This document shows, piece after piece, positions 1 to 8,514 of a stretch of 64,000 nucleotides of DNA. A program made the position numbers and the translations under genes. The notes below the pieces were generated by a model that did no database searches, had not been told where the DNA came from, and saw only the letters and a list, made by a program, of their open reading frames with translations. The DNA is taken from positions 4,465,001-4,529,000 of the forward strand of contig NC_015510.1 in NCBI RefSeq assembly GCF_000212735.1, given 5' to 3'. This DNA comes from Haliscomenobacter hydrossis DSM 1100. Lineage in GTDB: Bacteria; Bacteroidota; Bacteroidia; Chitinophagales; Saprospiraceae. The stretch's first letter is position 1, and every line of letters begins with the position of its first letter.

Positions 1-145
1 TTCTGTAGAAACGGCGCTGGTTTTTGGAACCGCTTCGCCTCAGGACTTTGGAGTGGGCGGTGGCCCCAGATTTGAATTTATTCCGCCAGTAGCGTTGAAC
101 CTGAATTTCTGGGCACCCAAACGCGAAAGACGGATCATTAAATAG
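1..145 (+). CDS. 3' end of an unrecognised protein (partial)
   Basis: An open frame enters from the left edge (first full codon at base 2) and ends at a TAG at 143-145, giving 47 residues. The visible tail is rich in Gly, Phe and Pro and ends with basic residues (APKRERRIIK). Alternating hydrophobic residues would fit a beta-barrel or secreted protein, but no family is recognised. The next gene, a cytochrome c peroxidase, starts 23 bases later on the same strand, so the two probably share a transcript. Confidence 0.55.
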   Translation, partial: SVETALVFGTASPQDFGVGGGPRFEFIPPVALNLNFWAPKRERRIIK

Positions 146-168
146 AAACACACATAGCTCAATATCCT

Positions 169-1398
169 ATGAAAAAAATTACGCTACTCTCTACGCTTGT
201 GCTCGGCCTACTGATTGGCCTTACTGCCTGTTATGAAAAAATGGAGTTTGGCGATACCCTGGCCGAACCCAAGCTGCCTGATCAGGTATTGGATTATGCT
301 TCCATACAAATGCCGGAGCACATGAAGAATACTTTTTTGGGGTTCAGCAACAACATTTTTGGGGTCAACAATGGAAAACCTATTGATTCTTTTCCCATTA
401 ACAATCCCTTCCCCATTGATCCCAATACTGGCATCAACAATTTTGCCAATATCGGCCCCCCCAATCCCGTGGTGACCAACTATGGTGCAACCCTCGGGCG
501 GGTACTTTTTTACGACCCCCGTTTGTCCATCAACAACTCCATCTCTTGTGCTTCCTGCCACAAACAAGAATTGGCTTTTGCGGATAATGCTCAATTCAGC
601 AAAGGATTTGGGGGCAAACTCACTCCACGCAACTCTATGGCCATCCTCAACTCAGGACTGAACCACAACCTGTTTTGGGACTCACGCGTACATTCCGTGA
701 CCCAACTGGCGCTGGAACCCGTACGCAACCACATCGAAATGGGCATGGAATCGATGGAAGTGTTGGAGAAAAAACTGGGCAATACCACTTTTTATCCTGA
801 GCTCTTTGCCAAAGCTTTTGGCAACTCGCAGGTAAGTAGTGAAAAAATTGCCAACGCCATGGCACAGTTCGTTTGTTCGATCATTTCGAGCAATTCCAAA
901 TTTGACAAAGGAGTCTCCAAGGACTTTAGCAACTTCACCGAGTTGGAAAAAATGGGCAAAGCCTTGTTCTTCAGTGCTAAGACAAAATGTGCAGAGTGTC
1001 ATGCTGGCCAGAATTTCTCTGCTCCCGATAATCCGCATTCCAATGACCCTTATGGTATGCCCGGCATTGAGGGCACTGCCGTAATTGGCCTGGAGCTTTT
1101 TAGCAAAGACAAAGGCAAGGACAATGGAAATTTCCGCATTCCCAGCCTACGCAATATCGCCCTCACTGGCCCGTACATGCACGATGGCCGCTTCACTTCA
1201 CTTGATCAAGTGGTGGAACATTACAATAGTGGCATCCAAGCCCACCCTGAACTTGATCCAAAATTTATCGACCAGGACGGCAAACCCCTCAAGATGAATC
1301 TCAACGCCATCGAGAAAAAAGCCTTGGTGGCCTTCCTCCGGACTTTGACAGATGAGCAGATCACGAAGGATCAGCGTTATGCGAATCCGTTCAATTGA
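169..1398 (+). CDS. Di-haem cytochrome c peroxidase family lipoprotein (MauG/CcpA type)
   Basis: Periplasmic di-haem peroxidase-like protein of 409 residues. The N-terminus is a lipoprotein signal (hydrophobic stretch then LTAC, Cys at about residue 21), so it should be membrane-anchored. Two CxxCH haem-binding motifs are visible: CASCH at about residue 127 and CAECH at about 285, the spacing expected for the two cytochrome domains of this family. Conserved family stretches such as GRVLFYDPRLS and PYMHDGRF are present. The family reduces hydrogen peroxide or, in MauG-like members, oxidises a protein or small molecule. The substrate cannot be told here. A perfect hairpin follows directly at the stop codon. 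Confidence 0.9.
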   Translation: MKKITLLSTLVLGLLIGLTACYEKMEFGDTLAEPKLPDQVLDYASIQMPEHMKNTFLGFSNNIFGVNNGKPIDSFPINNPFPIDPNTGINNFANIGPPNPVVTNYGATLGRVLFYDPRLSINNSISCASCHKQELAFADNAQFSKGFGGKLTPRNSMAILNSGLNHNLFWDSRVHSVTQLALEPVRNHIEMGMESMEVLEKKLGNTTFYPELFAKAFGNSQVSSEKIANAMAQFVCSIISSNSKFDKGVSKDFSNFTELEKMGKALFFSAKTKCAECHAGQNFSAPDNPHSNDPYGMPGIEGTAVIGLELFSKDKGKDNGNFRIPSLRNIALTGPYMHDGRFTSLDQVVEHYNSGIQAHPELDPKFIDQDGKPLKMNLNAIEKKALVAFLRTLTDEQITKDQRYANPFN

Positions 1399-1440
1399 GG
1401 TTTTCAGCCGCAGGGTGTAACTGTCTCTGCGGCTGAAAAA
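1398..1440 (+). terminator. Hairpin terminator after the peroxidase gene
   Basis: Perfect 13-bp inverted repeat, TTTTCAGCCGCAG at 1401-1413 and its complement at 1427-1439, with a 13-nt loop. The stem starts 2 nt after the stop codon. The A/T ends of the stem give it U-rich flanks on either strand. Confidence 0.75.
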
Positions 1441-1463
1441 CCTGACAAATCGTGATTTGAACT

Positions 1464-1998
1464 TTATCGATCATCTTTTTGGTCCGGCAGTCGACTTAGC
1501 CTTTGCAGTATTTTTGGATCAGAAAGCAATTGCATTTGGTAAATGGCAACTTCATTGAGCTTCTCCAAACGTTCTTCGGGCTGAAATCCTTCTTTGATAA
1601 AATGAGCGTTTAAATTCTCCAGGTTGACCAATACCAAAAGCTAATGCAATATCCTTATGTACAAAGGTTCCACCACCATGACGGCCAGCTTTTGTCTTTA
1701 ATCCTACTGCTCCAGTTGATTCCGTCCATTTTCCAACGGATAAAGAAAAACGATTAGTTCCAGCTTCATTTTTAACCTGCTCGAATTCGAGTAGGTTAAA
1801 AATTGGATTATGCAGGATTTCCCAAGTTCCCAAGAATTCGATGGTATCTTTAAGCCTCAGCCAATTGTTTACGATAGATGCAGGATTGTCCTCATTCACC
1901 CGCTTAGCAATATCTGTCAAAGAAAAATAATCCTGTTGCTTCTCCATCAGTACAGATATATTGGTGTTTTGGACTGTAAGAATAGATTTTTTTGCCAT
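1464..1998 (-). pseudogene. KilA-N domain protein, internally deleted and frameshifted
   Basis: The N-terminal part is a KilA-N DNA-binding-type domain: the first ~115 residues carry YFSLTDIAKR, NWLRLKDTIEFLGTWE, and GRHGGGTFVHKDIALAFG. Straight after that motif the frame runs into unrelated residues and stops at 1552. In the shifted minus-strand frame from about 1640 down to a TAA at 1464, the sequence reads VNLENLNAHFIKEG, then ERLEKLNEVAIYQMQLL, which resembles the C-terminal end of the same family. The middle of the protein, normally around 100 residues, is missing. I infer a deletion of about 300 bp with a frame change. KilA-N genes are common in prophages and accessory regions; no other phage gene is seen here. 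Confidence 0.75.
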
Positions 1999-2021
1999 GT
2001 GATTTTTATTGAAAGGTTATT

Positions 2022-3290
2022 TTACTTCAAAATCGCATTCCCCACCGCACAATGCAAACACCTCCGCCCCTCACAATACTCCCGTTTCAAGTGCAAAAGT
2101 GCCTGTGAATTTCCCGCATCTTCGGGTACCACCCCCAATTTTTTCCAACCATCGATGATGTGATTTTCCTCTGGCGGCAATTCCTGCATCAGGAGCAGCG
2201 CCTGATCGCAGTAGCGCGTGTCCTGAGTATACACGCCGTAATAAAAGATGATGGGAATGCAGGCGTTGAGGATCAACAGCTCGATGAAATTCCCACCTAA
2301 ATGCTTCAGTTTTCGGGGCGATACTTTATCAAAAGTGTAATGCTCCGACCAGTATCCGTGCAGGGTGACCGAAAACAAATGGGCCAGTTCTTCAATGTCA
2401 CGAGCGGCCAGAATTTTGCTGAACAAGTTGCTGCCCTGGTACAACAGCACCGCAAATTGAGCCAGGCGCATGGTGGGGAAATTGGCGGGACGCATGCGCA
2501 AAAATTTCCAATTGCCCGCTGGCAAGGGTTCCAAACCATATTTTTGACGCAGAAAACGGTATTCTTGCTGGAGCTGGCGAGGGTATAAATCGGTAAATTC
2601 GACATCCAGTAGTCCAGCCTGGCCAAAAAACAAGGCCTCTATTTGCAAAAGGTTGTCGCGATGCCGGCCAATGAGTTTTAGCGGCAAACTACGCGCCACC
2701 TGTTCACAAGGATCCATATTGACTCGCAGGCCAAAATTGCGCAGCAGCACCTGATAGCACATTTCCTCCCAGTCCCCCCGGTTTTGCTCCAATAGACGAC
2801 CAACCACTTCCGTTTTTGCTTCCAGGCGCTCCACCATCAAACGTTCCAGCCACAGTTTTTTGGTCAGTTCTTTAACTTCGTGCCAATGGTTTTGACAAGG
2901 AATCCAGAGGGTGTTGTTGAGCATGCGGTAGTAAGCGCTGCACAAGTCGGGATCCAAAAGTCGACGCAACTCCAGGCAAGGTAACCTTTCACCATTAGTT
3001 CGATAAACGGGTTGATCATCGTCTAGCACTACATGCAGTACCACGTTGTTGTAGGCAGGGTCTTCTTCATGGTGGTGCGCCAACCAATCGGAGGACTTGA
3101 TGTGCACTTCAACGTTACCGGCCCAAAGTGTATCGCCGATGCGCAGTCGGGCATTGGTAAAGTCAGGACCAGCATGGCGATTGAGCTCACCTACGGCTAA
3201 AATCGACAGCGCCTGTCCTTGGGTAGTGTGTAAATGATGTGGCTGGAAGTGTTGATACCGCCAGGCGTAATGGAGAAAATCTTCAGTCAT
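2022..3290 (-). CDS. DUF2851 family protein
   Basis: Protein of 422 residues recognised by the N-terminal stretch MTEDFLHYAWRYQ, GELNRHAGPDFTNARLRIGD, WAGNVEVHIKSSDW and HVVLDDDQPV, typical of DUF2851 of Bacteroidota. No signal peptide or membrane segment. A Cys cluster at the C-terminus (EYCEGRRCLHC) could bind metal. Function is unknown. It is downstream of folA on the same strand, separated by 119 bp holding a hairpin and a promoter-like motif, so it may be transcribed on its own. Confidence 0.88.
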   Translation of the reverse strand: MTEDFLHYAWRYQHFQPHHLHTTQGQALSILAVGELNRHAGPDFTNARLRIGDTLWAGNVEVHIKSSDWLAHHHEEDPAYNNVVLHVVLDDDQPVYRTNGERLPCLELRRLLDPDLCSAYYRMLNNTLWIPCQNHWHEVKELTKKLWLERLMVERLEAKTEVVGRLLEQNRGDWEEMCYQVLLRNFGLRVNMDPCEQVARSLPLKLIGRHRDNLLQIEALFFGQAGLLDVEFTDLYPRQLQQEYRFLRQKYGLEPLPAGNWKFLRMRPANFPTMRLAQFAVLLYQGSNLFSKILAARDIEELAHLFSVTLHGYWSEHYTFDKVSPRKLKHLGGNFIELLILNACIPIIFYYGVYTQDTRYCDQALLLMQELPPEENHIIDGWKKLGVVPEDAGNSQALLHLKREYCEGRRCLHCAVGNAILK

Positions 3291-3365
3291 GTTCTCAGGT
3301 TTAAATGGTCAATAACCTGAGAATCATTGTTAAAAAAGGTGAGTACAAAAGAGGTCGTGGCCTCA

Positions 3366-3394
3366 ACTACAAAAATAAAACTTATTTTTGTAGT
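3366..3394 (-). terminator. AT-rich perfect hairpin between folA and the DUF2851 gene
   Basis: Perfect inverted repeat ACTACAAAAATAA (3366-3378) and complement (3382-3394) with a 3-nt loop. It lies 16 nt after the folA stop and could end that transcript. It overlaps the promoter-like motif of the next gene. Confidence 0.5.
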
Positions 3395-3399
3395 TCAAA
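3370..3399 (-). promoter_or_regulatory. Candidate Bacteroidota promoter for the DUF2851 gene
   Basis: On the minus strand TATTTTTG (3377-3370) matches the -7 consensus TAnnTTTG exactly, with TTTG at 3399-3396 as the -33 element, spacer 18 nt (consensus is 19-21). The start codon of the DUF2851 gene is about 80 nt downstream. Confidence 0.45.
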
Positions 3400-3409
3400 A
3401 TTTTTAGTC

Positions 3410-3913
3410 TTATTCTTTTGTTTCAATTCGATCATACACTTTAAACGTGTAATCCATTTCGTTTTTGTCATCGGCGCGATGGGGTTCTTTAAAGGTCAAA
3501 CGCCATTCTTTTAAGTTGATTTCAGGAAAAAAAACTTCTCCCTCCGGCTCCAGATTTACCTCAGTCAGGTAAATTTTGTCCCAATATTCCTGGCTCTGTT
3601 CATAAATCTGTCCACCGCCGATGATAAAAGCTTCCATTTCACCATTGTCATAAGCTAGTTCCAATGCTTCGTCAACCGAATGGGCCACCAGGCAATCCGT
3701 GGCAGCAAAAAAAATGTCCCGGGTCACGATGACGTTGGTTCGATTGGGCAGCGGCCTGCCAATGGAGTTAAACGTGTTGCGCCCCATGATGACATGATGG
3801 TTCGTAGTGATTTTTTTGAAGTATTTTAAATCCGCTGGCAAATACCAGGGGATTTGATTGTGCATCCCGATGACTCGGTTTTTGGCAGCAGCAACGATGA
3901 CGGATACTATCAC
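3410..3913 (-). CDS. folA: Dihydrofolate reductase
   Basis: NADPH-dependent reduction of dihydrofolate to tetrahydrofolate, in the cytoplasm. At 167 residues the protein has the usual length. Diagnostic stretches are VIVAAAKNRVIGMHNQIPWYLPADL (the substrate loop, given here in fragments: AKNRVIG, IPWYLPADL), HHVIMGRNTFNSIGRPLPNR for the cofactor site, and AFIIGGGQIYEQ. The gene starts 7 nt after the end of the CapA-like gene and so is probably in one operon with it and perhaps with the mre cluster. Confidence 0.96.
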   Translation of the reverse strand: MIVSVIVAAAKNRVIGMHNQIPWYLPADLKYFKKITTNHHVIMGRNTFNSIGRPLPNRTNVIVTRDIFFAATDCLVAHSVDEALELAYDNGEMEAFIIGGGQIYEQSQEYWDKIYLTEVNLEPEGEVFFPEINLKEWRLTFKEPHRADDKNEMDYTFKVYDRIETKE

Positions 3914-3920
3914 AACAAAT

Positions 3921-5114
3921 TTATTTTTTTTCGGCGGTTTGCAGCGAAATTTCCTTGGCGCTTATCTTGCGCTCAACGGCGCCGTGTTGGCTGAGGTTTT
4001 TACGGATGACATTGGCACTCAGCTTCATGGCGGCGCGGGTTGCTTCGGGCATGGGTTGAATGGCCTGCATTTCCCCATTTTCAAAAGCCGCAACCGGCAC
4101 GGTGGTATACACAGATTTGCCATTGGCACCTCGATAGATGTACCGATACACTGGAATATATTCTACTTTGCTAATCGAAGTTTGCGGATGGCTGATAGCT
4201 GATGGCTGACCGCTGACCGCTGTTTGCTGCGTATTTTTTTCCAATTCAATTTCCACCATCAAGCCAATATCCGTATAGGTTTTGGTTTGAGCGGAAATAA
4301 AATTGCCCATGGAATACACCACCAAACCATTGCGGGTACTGCCATTGGGTTCTTGAATTGGGTAATTTTTGATGGGTTGCACCACATGCGGGTGGGCGCC
4401 AATGACCATGGTAGAACCCCAGGCCAGCATCTTTTGCGCCAGGGCACGCTGTTTTTCGTTTTCTGCCAATTGGTATTCATCACCCCAGTGTACCACCGTG
4501 ATGATGGCATCGGGTTTATGGGCTTTGGCAGCTTCGATGTCGGCTTTAATGGCTTTTTCATCAATCAGATTCACCACGGCTGGTTTGGGCGTAGGGATCC
4601 CGTTGGTACCGTAGGTGTAGTTTAGAAAAGCCAATTTGAAATTTCCTTTGTACACGATCAGTGGATACAGTGCCGCCCGATGCGCAGAATCGATGAAGGT
4701 TCCGGTTTGGTAAAAACCATTTTTTTCAATGGTTCTGATGGTGTTTTGTACCCCGATCAAACCGCCGTCGTTGGAATGGTTGTTGGCCGTAACCAACAAG
4801 TCAAAGCCTGCTGCCCGCAATGCCAGGGGCAACTCGTCCGGGCTTTTGAAGGTTGGATATCCCGTATAGGGCGGTTTGCCCGGCAGGGTAAGTTCCAAAT
4901 TGCCAATGGCCAAATCAGCCTGCGCCAATAAAGGTGCAATGTATTGAAAACAAGGAGAATAGTCGTACAGCTTATTGGTCTCAATGGCGGCAGACTCAAT
5001 TTGTGGGCCGTGCCCCATGATGTCGCCAACAAAAATCATTTTGAGTTTATCCTGGGCATTCAAGTTCAGGAGGATGCTAAAGACCATCAAAAAAAGCAGC
5101 AGTGTTTTTTTCAT
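3921..5114 (-). CDS. CapA-like metallophosphoesterase (poly-gamma-glutamate synthesis family)
   Basis: Exported protein of 397 residues with a signal peptide (MKKTLLLFLMVFSILLNLNAQ). Metal-binding family motifs are seen in order: FVGDIMGHG at about 29, GNLELTL, TANNHSNDGG, VVHWGDEY and GAHPHVVQP. These are typical of the CapA/PgsA group of calcineurin-like phosphoesterases linked to cell-surface polymers, although the true reaction is unknown. The C-terminal part holds a low-complexity stretch (TAVSGQPSAISHPQTS) encoded by a heptamer array, described separately. It follows mrdA by 38 nt on the same strand, so a link with envelope growth is possible. Confidence 0.85.
   Translation of the reverse strand: MKKTLLLFLMVFSILLNLNAQDKLKMIFVGDIMGHGPQIESAAIETNKLYDYSPCFQYIAPLLAQADLAIGNLELTLPGKPPYTGYPTFKSPDELPLALRAAGFDLLVTANNHSNDGGLIGVQNTIRTIEKNGFYQTGTFIDSAHRAALYPLIVYKGNFKLAFLNYTYGTNGIPTPKPAVVNLIDEKAIKADIEAAKAHKPDAIITVVHWGDEYQLAENEKQRALAQKMLAWGSTMVIGAHPHVVQPIKNYPIQEPNGSTRNGLVVYSMGNFISAQTKTYTDIGLMVEIELEKNTQQTAVSGQPSAISHPQTSISKVEYIPVYRYIYRGANGKSVYTTVPVAAFENGEMQAIQPMPEATRAAMKLSANVIRKNLSQHGAVERKISAKEISLQTAEKK
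4184..4222. repeat. Heptanucleotide array inside the capA-like coding region
   Basis: Six degenerate 7-nt units in a row: GCGGATG, GCTGATA, GCTGATG, GCTGACC, GCTGACC, GCTG. They encode the odd linker AVSGQPSAISHP in the CapA-like protein. The unit style is the same as in the arms of the intergenic hairpins elsewhere in the window, but there is no inverted partner nearby. Confidence 0.7.
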
Positions 5115-5152
5115 AACAGGATGAACTATTGAATGACGTCAGCGCAATACAT

Positions 5153-7039
5153 TTATGGCTGGTCAGTTTTACCATTTTTGAGGGCTACCTCTCGAATGAT
5201 GTAATCTTTTTTCAAGACCATCTTTTCCATTTCCTTGCGCTGAGGGCTCCGAATTTCCCCTTTGAGGTATTTTTCGATCATCAAGCTGGCTACGGGTGCG
5301 GCCACCGAACCTCCAAAGCCAGCATTTTCAGCATATACTGCAATGGCAATGCGCGGATTGTCTTTGGGGGCAAAACAGAAAAAGATCGAGTGGTCTTCTC
5401 CAGAATTATTTTCTGCGGTTCCTGTTTTTCCACAGATGGGAATGTCGGGAATAAACGCACGGCGGGCAGTTCCGGCAATGGTTACCCGTTCCATACCATC
5501 CACCACTGGATCAAAATGTTTGCGGTCGATCCCTACGAGATTTTTTGTGCGGAATCGATTGCTTGTAGTGGTGCTTGAATCCCCAAAAGCTTTGAAGAAA
5601 TGGGGCGTATAGAAATGACCACGGTTGGCAATGATTGCTGCCAGGTTGGCCAATTGGATATTGGTGCAAAGCATTTCACCCTGCCCAATGCCCAAGGAGC
5701 GAATCCAAATCGATTTCCACTGGCCATCGCGGGCATACCAGCGGTCAAAAAATTCGGAAGTAGGAAAACGCCCGGATTGTTCGCCAGGATAATCTATGCC
5801 AAGTTTGCGGCCATAGCCAAATTTATTCAGGTAGTAATTGAGGGTGTCGAGTCCACGGTTGGGGTGTTTGTACCCATACATGTCAACAATCGTGCGAAAC
5901 AGGGTAACGAAGTAGGCATTACACGAATGCTGAATACCCGTGCGCAAATCGCTGCAGTATGCATGGCGGTGACAACCCAATCGAACTCCCGGTGCTACAT
6001 AAGCACCACCACAACTTACGCCTCGGTCTACATCCCAAACGCCAATTTGTTGCCCAATCAAGGCCAAAATGGTTTTGTGGATGGACCCAGGAGGATACTG
6101 CGCCATTACGGCGCGGTTGAACAAGGGGATATTGGGGTCGGCAGCCAGTTTTTTATATACATCACCCCGGGCGTTATTGGTGATGGTGAGTTCATTGGGG
6201 TCGTAATTGGGGGTCGTAACCATGGCGAGTATTTCCCCGGTTGAAGGTTCAATGGCCACTACTCCGGCCCGTTTATTACTCAGTAAATATTCAGCGTACT
6301 GCTGCAGATCAAGGTCTACAGTAGTTTTTATATCCTTGCCCGGAATTACAGGAATGTCATCTTTGCCATCGCGGTAAGCACCAGCATAACGGCCCAGCTT
6401 ATCGCGCAACACATAAGCAATCCCTTTTTTGCCCCGGAGTTCGTTCTCGTAGGTTTTTTCCAAACCACTCGCACCAATATAGTCACCAGGGGTGTACACA
6501 TCTGGCTGGGTTTTTACTTCCTCGCCATCTACTTCCCGAATATAGCCCAACAAATGTGCAGCTACCGGTGCCGGGTATTCACGGGCGTTGCGCAGTACAA
6601 TCTCGAAACCCGGAAACTCTGGCAAGGCTTCCTGAAAACGGGCGAATGCCTCAGCCGATATTTTACTTTTGAAAACGAAGGGCACCGAACGTGAAAAACG
6701 TCCGCTACGGAAATCCTTGTCTAATGCTTTTTTGTATTCATCGGGAGTAATCCCTACCAGAGCGCAAAAACGGTTAACATTTATGGAAGTATCCATTGCA
6801 TCTACCGTAACCATCAAGTCATACATAGGGTTGTTCACCACGAGTAACTTCCCTTTGCGGTCATAAATCAAACCCCTGGCCGGATAAATGGGGTAACGCG
6901 CTACTGCTCCACTGGCTTTATCTTGCTGTTTGAATTCTCCATTGACAACCTGTAATACAAATACCTTGACCAGCAGTAGGGCTGCTGCGGCAATAAACAC
7001 CATTTGAATAACCTGTTGACGATTGCTGCCAATATCCAT
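5153..7039 (-). CDS. mrdA: Penicillin-binding protein 2 (peptidoglycan D,D-transpeptidase)
   Basis: Class B penicillin-binding protein of the elongasome, 628 residues, with one N-terminal membrane segment (about 13-30) and a periplasmic body. The pedestal begins with GLIYDRKGKLLVVNNP. Catalytic motifs are all present: SxxK as PPGSIHKT near residue 318, SxN as HSCN near 371, and KTGTAE near 536. It cross-links peptidoglycan during side-wall growth together with MreBCD and RodA. The gene follows mreD by 21 nt. RodA, often next in this cluster, is not present in the window; the following gene is a CapA-like phosphoesterase. Confidence 0.96.
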   Translation of the reverse strand: MDIGSNRQQVIQMVFIAAAALLLVKVFVLQVVNGEFKQQDKASGAVARYPIYPARGLIYDRKGKLLVVNNPMYDLMVTVDAMDTSINVNRFCALVGITPDEYKKALDKDFRSGRFSRSVPFVFKSKISAEAFARFQEALPEFPGFEIVLRNAREYPAPVAAHLLGYIREVDGEEVKTQPDVYTPGDYIGASGLEKTYENELRGKKGIAYVLRDKLGRYAGAYRDGKDDIPVIPGKDIKTTVDLDLQQYAEYLLSNKRAGVVAIEPSTGEILAMVTTPNYDPNELTITNNARGDVYKKLAADPNIPLFNRAVMAQYPPGSIHKTILALIGQQIGVWDVDRGVSCGGAYVAPGVRLGCHRHAYCSDLRTGIQHSCNAYFVTLFRTIVDMYGYKHPNRGLDTLNYYLNKFGYGRKLGIDYPGEQSGRFPTSEFFDRWYARDGQWKSIWIRSLGIGQGEMLCTNIQLANLAAIIANRGHFYTPHFFKAFGDSSTTTSNRFRTKNLVGIDRKHFDPVVDGMERVTIAGTARRAFIPDIPICGKTGTAENNSGEDHSIFFCFAPKDNPRIAIAVYAENAGFGGSVAAPVASLMIEKYLKGEIRSPQRKEMEKMVLKKDYIIREVALKNGKTDQP

Positions 7040-7060
7040 AGCGTAGATTGGAAAAAATGA

Positions 7061-7582
7061 TTAATCTAACCCATTTAAAACACCAGCTAAAATTAGTGTA
7101 AAAAAAATGGAAACTGTAAAGCTGAGCAGGGTTTTAATGGTGATATCGATAAAATAGACGGGAGAAAAGAAGACCATTGAATAGTAGAAGACCAAATAGG
7201 CCAGCAAGCCCAAAGCTGCATACCGTAAAAAAGGAAAAAAGTCGAGCCGCTTGAGGGAAGGGATTAAATTATCATCCAAACCCCGTGGGATGACCCAGGA
7301 CAAAAAGGCATTGCGACAATAAGCCAGAAAAATTGAACTGGCGGCATGTACGCCCAGCGTATTGTAGGCACCGTCCATAATGAGTCCGGCCACAAAGGCA
7401 ATAATCAGCATCAAATTGATGTGTATGCCTACCGGAAGCAACAAGATGAACAAGGGATACACAAATGCTTCATAATGGTAAGTCCCCACCGGCCAAAACT
7501 GAAATTGTTTCAGCACAACGATTTGGAGTATCCAAATGATGATAAATTTGAGCAGAATGCGCAAAAAAGAGCTATTGTTCAT
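7061..7582 (-). CDS. mreD: Rod-shape-determining protein MreD
   Basis: Small integral membrane protein of 173 residues with several hydrophobic segments (WILQIVVLKQ, FVYPLFILLLPVGI, LMLIIAFVAGLIMDGAYN, LAYLVFYYSMVFF, LLSFTVSIFFTLIL). The motif GLIMDGAYNTLGVHA corresponds to the G-D-region seen in MreD. Position between mreC (11-nt overlap) and mrdA settles the assignment. It forms part of the elongasome in the inner membrane. Confidence 0.9.
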   Translation of the reverse strand: MNNSSFLRILLKFIIIWILQIVVLKQFQFWPVGTYHYEAFVYPLFILLLPVGIHINLMLIIAFVAGLIMDGAYNTLGVHAASSIFLAYCRNAFLSWVIPRGLDDNLIPSLKRLDFFPFLRYAALGLLAYLVFYYSMVFFSPVYFIDITIKTLLSFTVSIFFTLILAGVLNGLD

Positions 7583-8414
7583 CCTTACTGCTTGCTTCTA
7601 GTTGATTGATTTCATCGGCGTGCTTGTTCACCACAATTTGAGCATACCGTACTTTGGCCATGTTTACCTTGAGTTTCACTTGAATCAAGTGGTTGCTAGA
7701 ACCCGGTGGTATTTCGTGGTGAAACACGGTGCCAATGGTTACGCCCGGTGGATAGTAAGTAGAAAACCCGGTGGTTTCTACAATGTCTTCGTTGGAGCTG
7801 ATTTTGTTGTGCTTCGGAATATCGGTCAGGTACATCCGGCTCGGATCACGGCCCCTCCACACCAAAGAACCATAAAAACCCTTGCCTTTGATTTGAGCAC
7901 TGACCCGGCTGTCGGTATGCAGAATCGACATCACCAGGCAATAGTTGGTTGATACATAACGCACTACCCCCAAAACACCTTCTGCCGTGATGACGCCCAT
8001 ATTTTCCTTTACGCCATGTCGGCTGCCCCGATTGAGGGTGAGGTAATTTTTGGGTTTGTCAACCGAATTGTTGGTGACTGCGGCTTCAATGTATTCGTAG
8101 ATTTGAATCCGGTTGGAGTCAATTTTTTGCAAGGTATCCCGTACCAGTTGATCGTTGTACTGGTCTTGGGCCAATTGTCCGCGTAGTACGCTGATTTCGC
8201 GTTGCAACTTTTCGTTTTCCCGGCGCAGGTTGAAATAGCTCCAAACCGCATTGGCACCATTTCCAAAAACACCAAACACCATCCCCGCCGAATTCCAGAA
8301 TATTTTGCCTTGTGCATCATTGTTTCTCACAATCATAAAGAGTGAAATAGACAACAAAAGGGCAAACAATGCTCCGTGGTTGATTCGATTGAGTAGTTGC
8401 AGAAAAGTATTCAT
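7572..8414 (-). CDS. mreC: Rod-shape-determining protein MreC
   Basis: Periplasmic elongasome scaffold. I chose the ATG at 8414 (MNTFLQLLNRINHGALF), giving 280 residues; the frame is open further upstream but the extra residues do not look like protein of this family. A single N-terminal membrane segment (LFALLLSISLFMIV) is followed by a probable coiled coil (YFNLRRENEKLQREISVLRGQ) and a beta-rich domain with LTLNRGSRHGVKENMGVI and GVLGVVRYVS, which are MreC signatures. It is 100 nt after mreB and overlaps mreD by 11 nt. Confidence 0.94.
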   Translation of the reverse strand: MNTFLQLLNRINHGALFALLLSISLFMIVRNNDAQGKIFWNSAGMVFGVFGNGANAVWSYFNLRRENEKLQREISVLRGQLAQDQYNDQLVRDTLQKIDSNRIQIYEYIEAAVTNNSVDKPKNYLTLNRGSRHGVKENMGVITAEGVLGVVRYVSTNYCLVMSILHTDSRVSAQIKGKGFYGSLVWRGRDPSRMYLTDIPKHNKISSNEDIVETTGFSTYYPPGVTIGTVFHHEIPPGSSNHLIQVKLKVNMAKVRYAQIVVNKHADEINQLEASSKDEQ

Positions 8415-8514
8415 GCGGTGATTGGAAATCAAATTGGTGATGAATAAAACAACAGTACAATAGTGCTGCGATTGTGCTGCAGCCAATTATGATAATGTTG
8501 CCTTATTCATTGAA

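Noticed and set aside
208-788. Minus-strand frames under the peroxidase gene
   Set aside because: Shadows of the plus-strand gene, which has both haem motifs and a lipoprotein signal.
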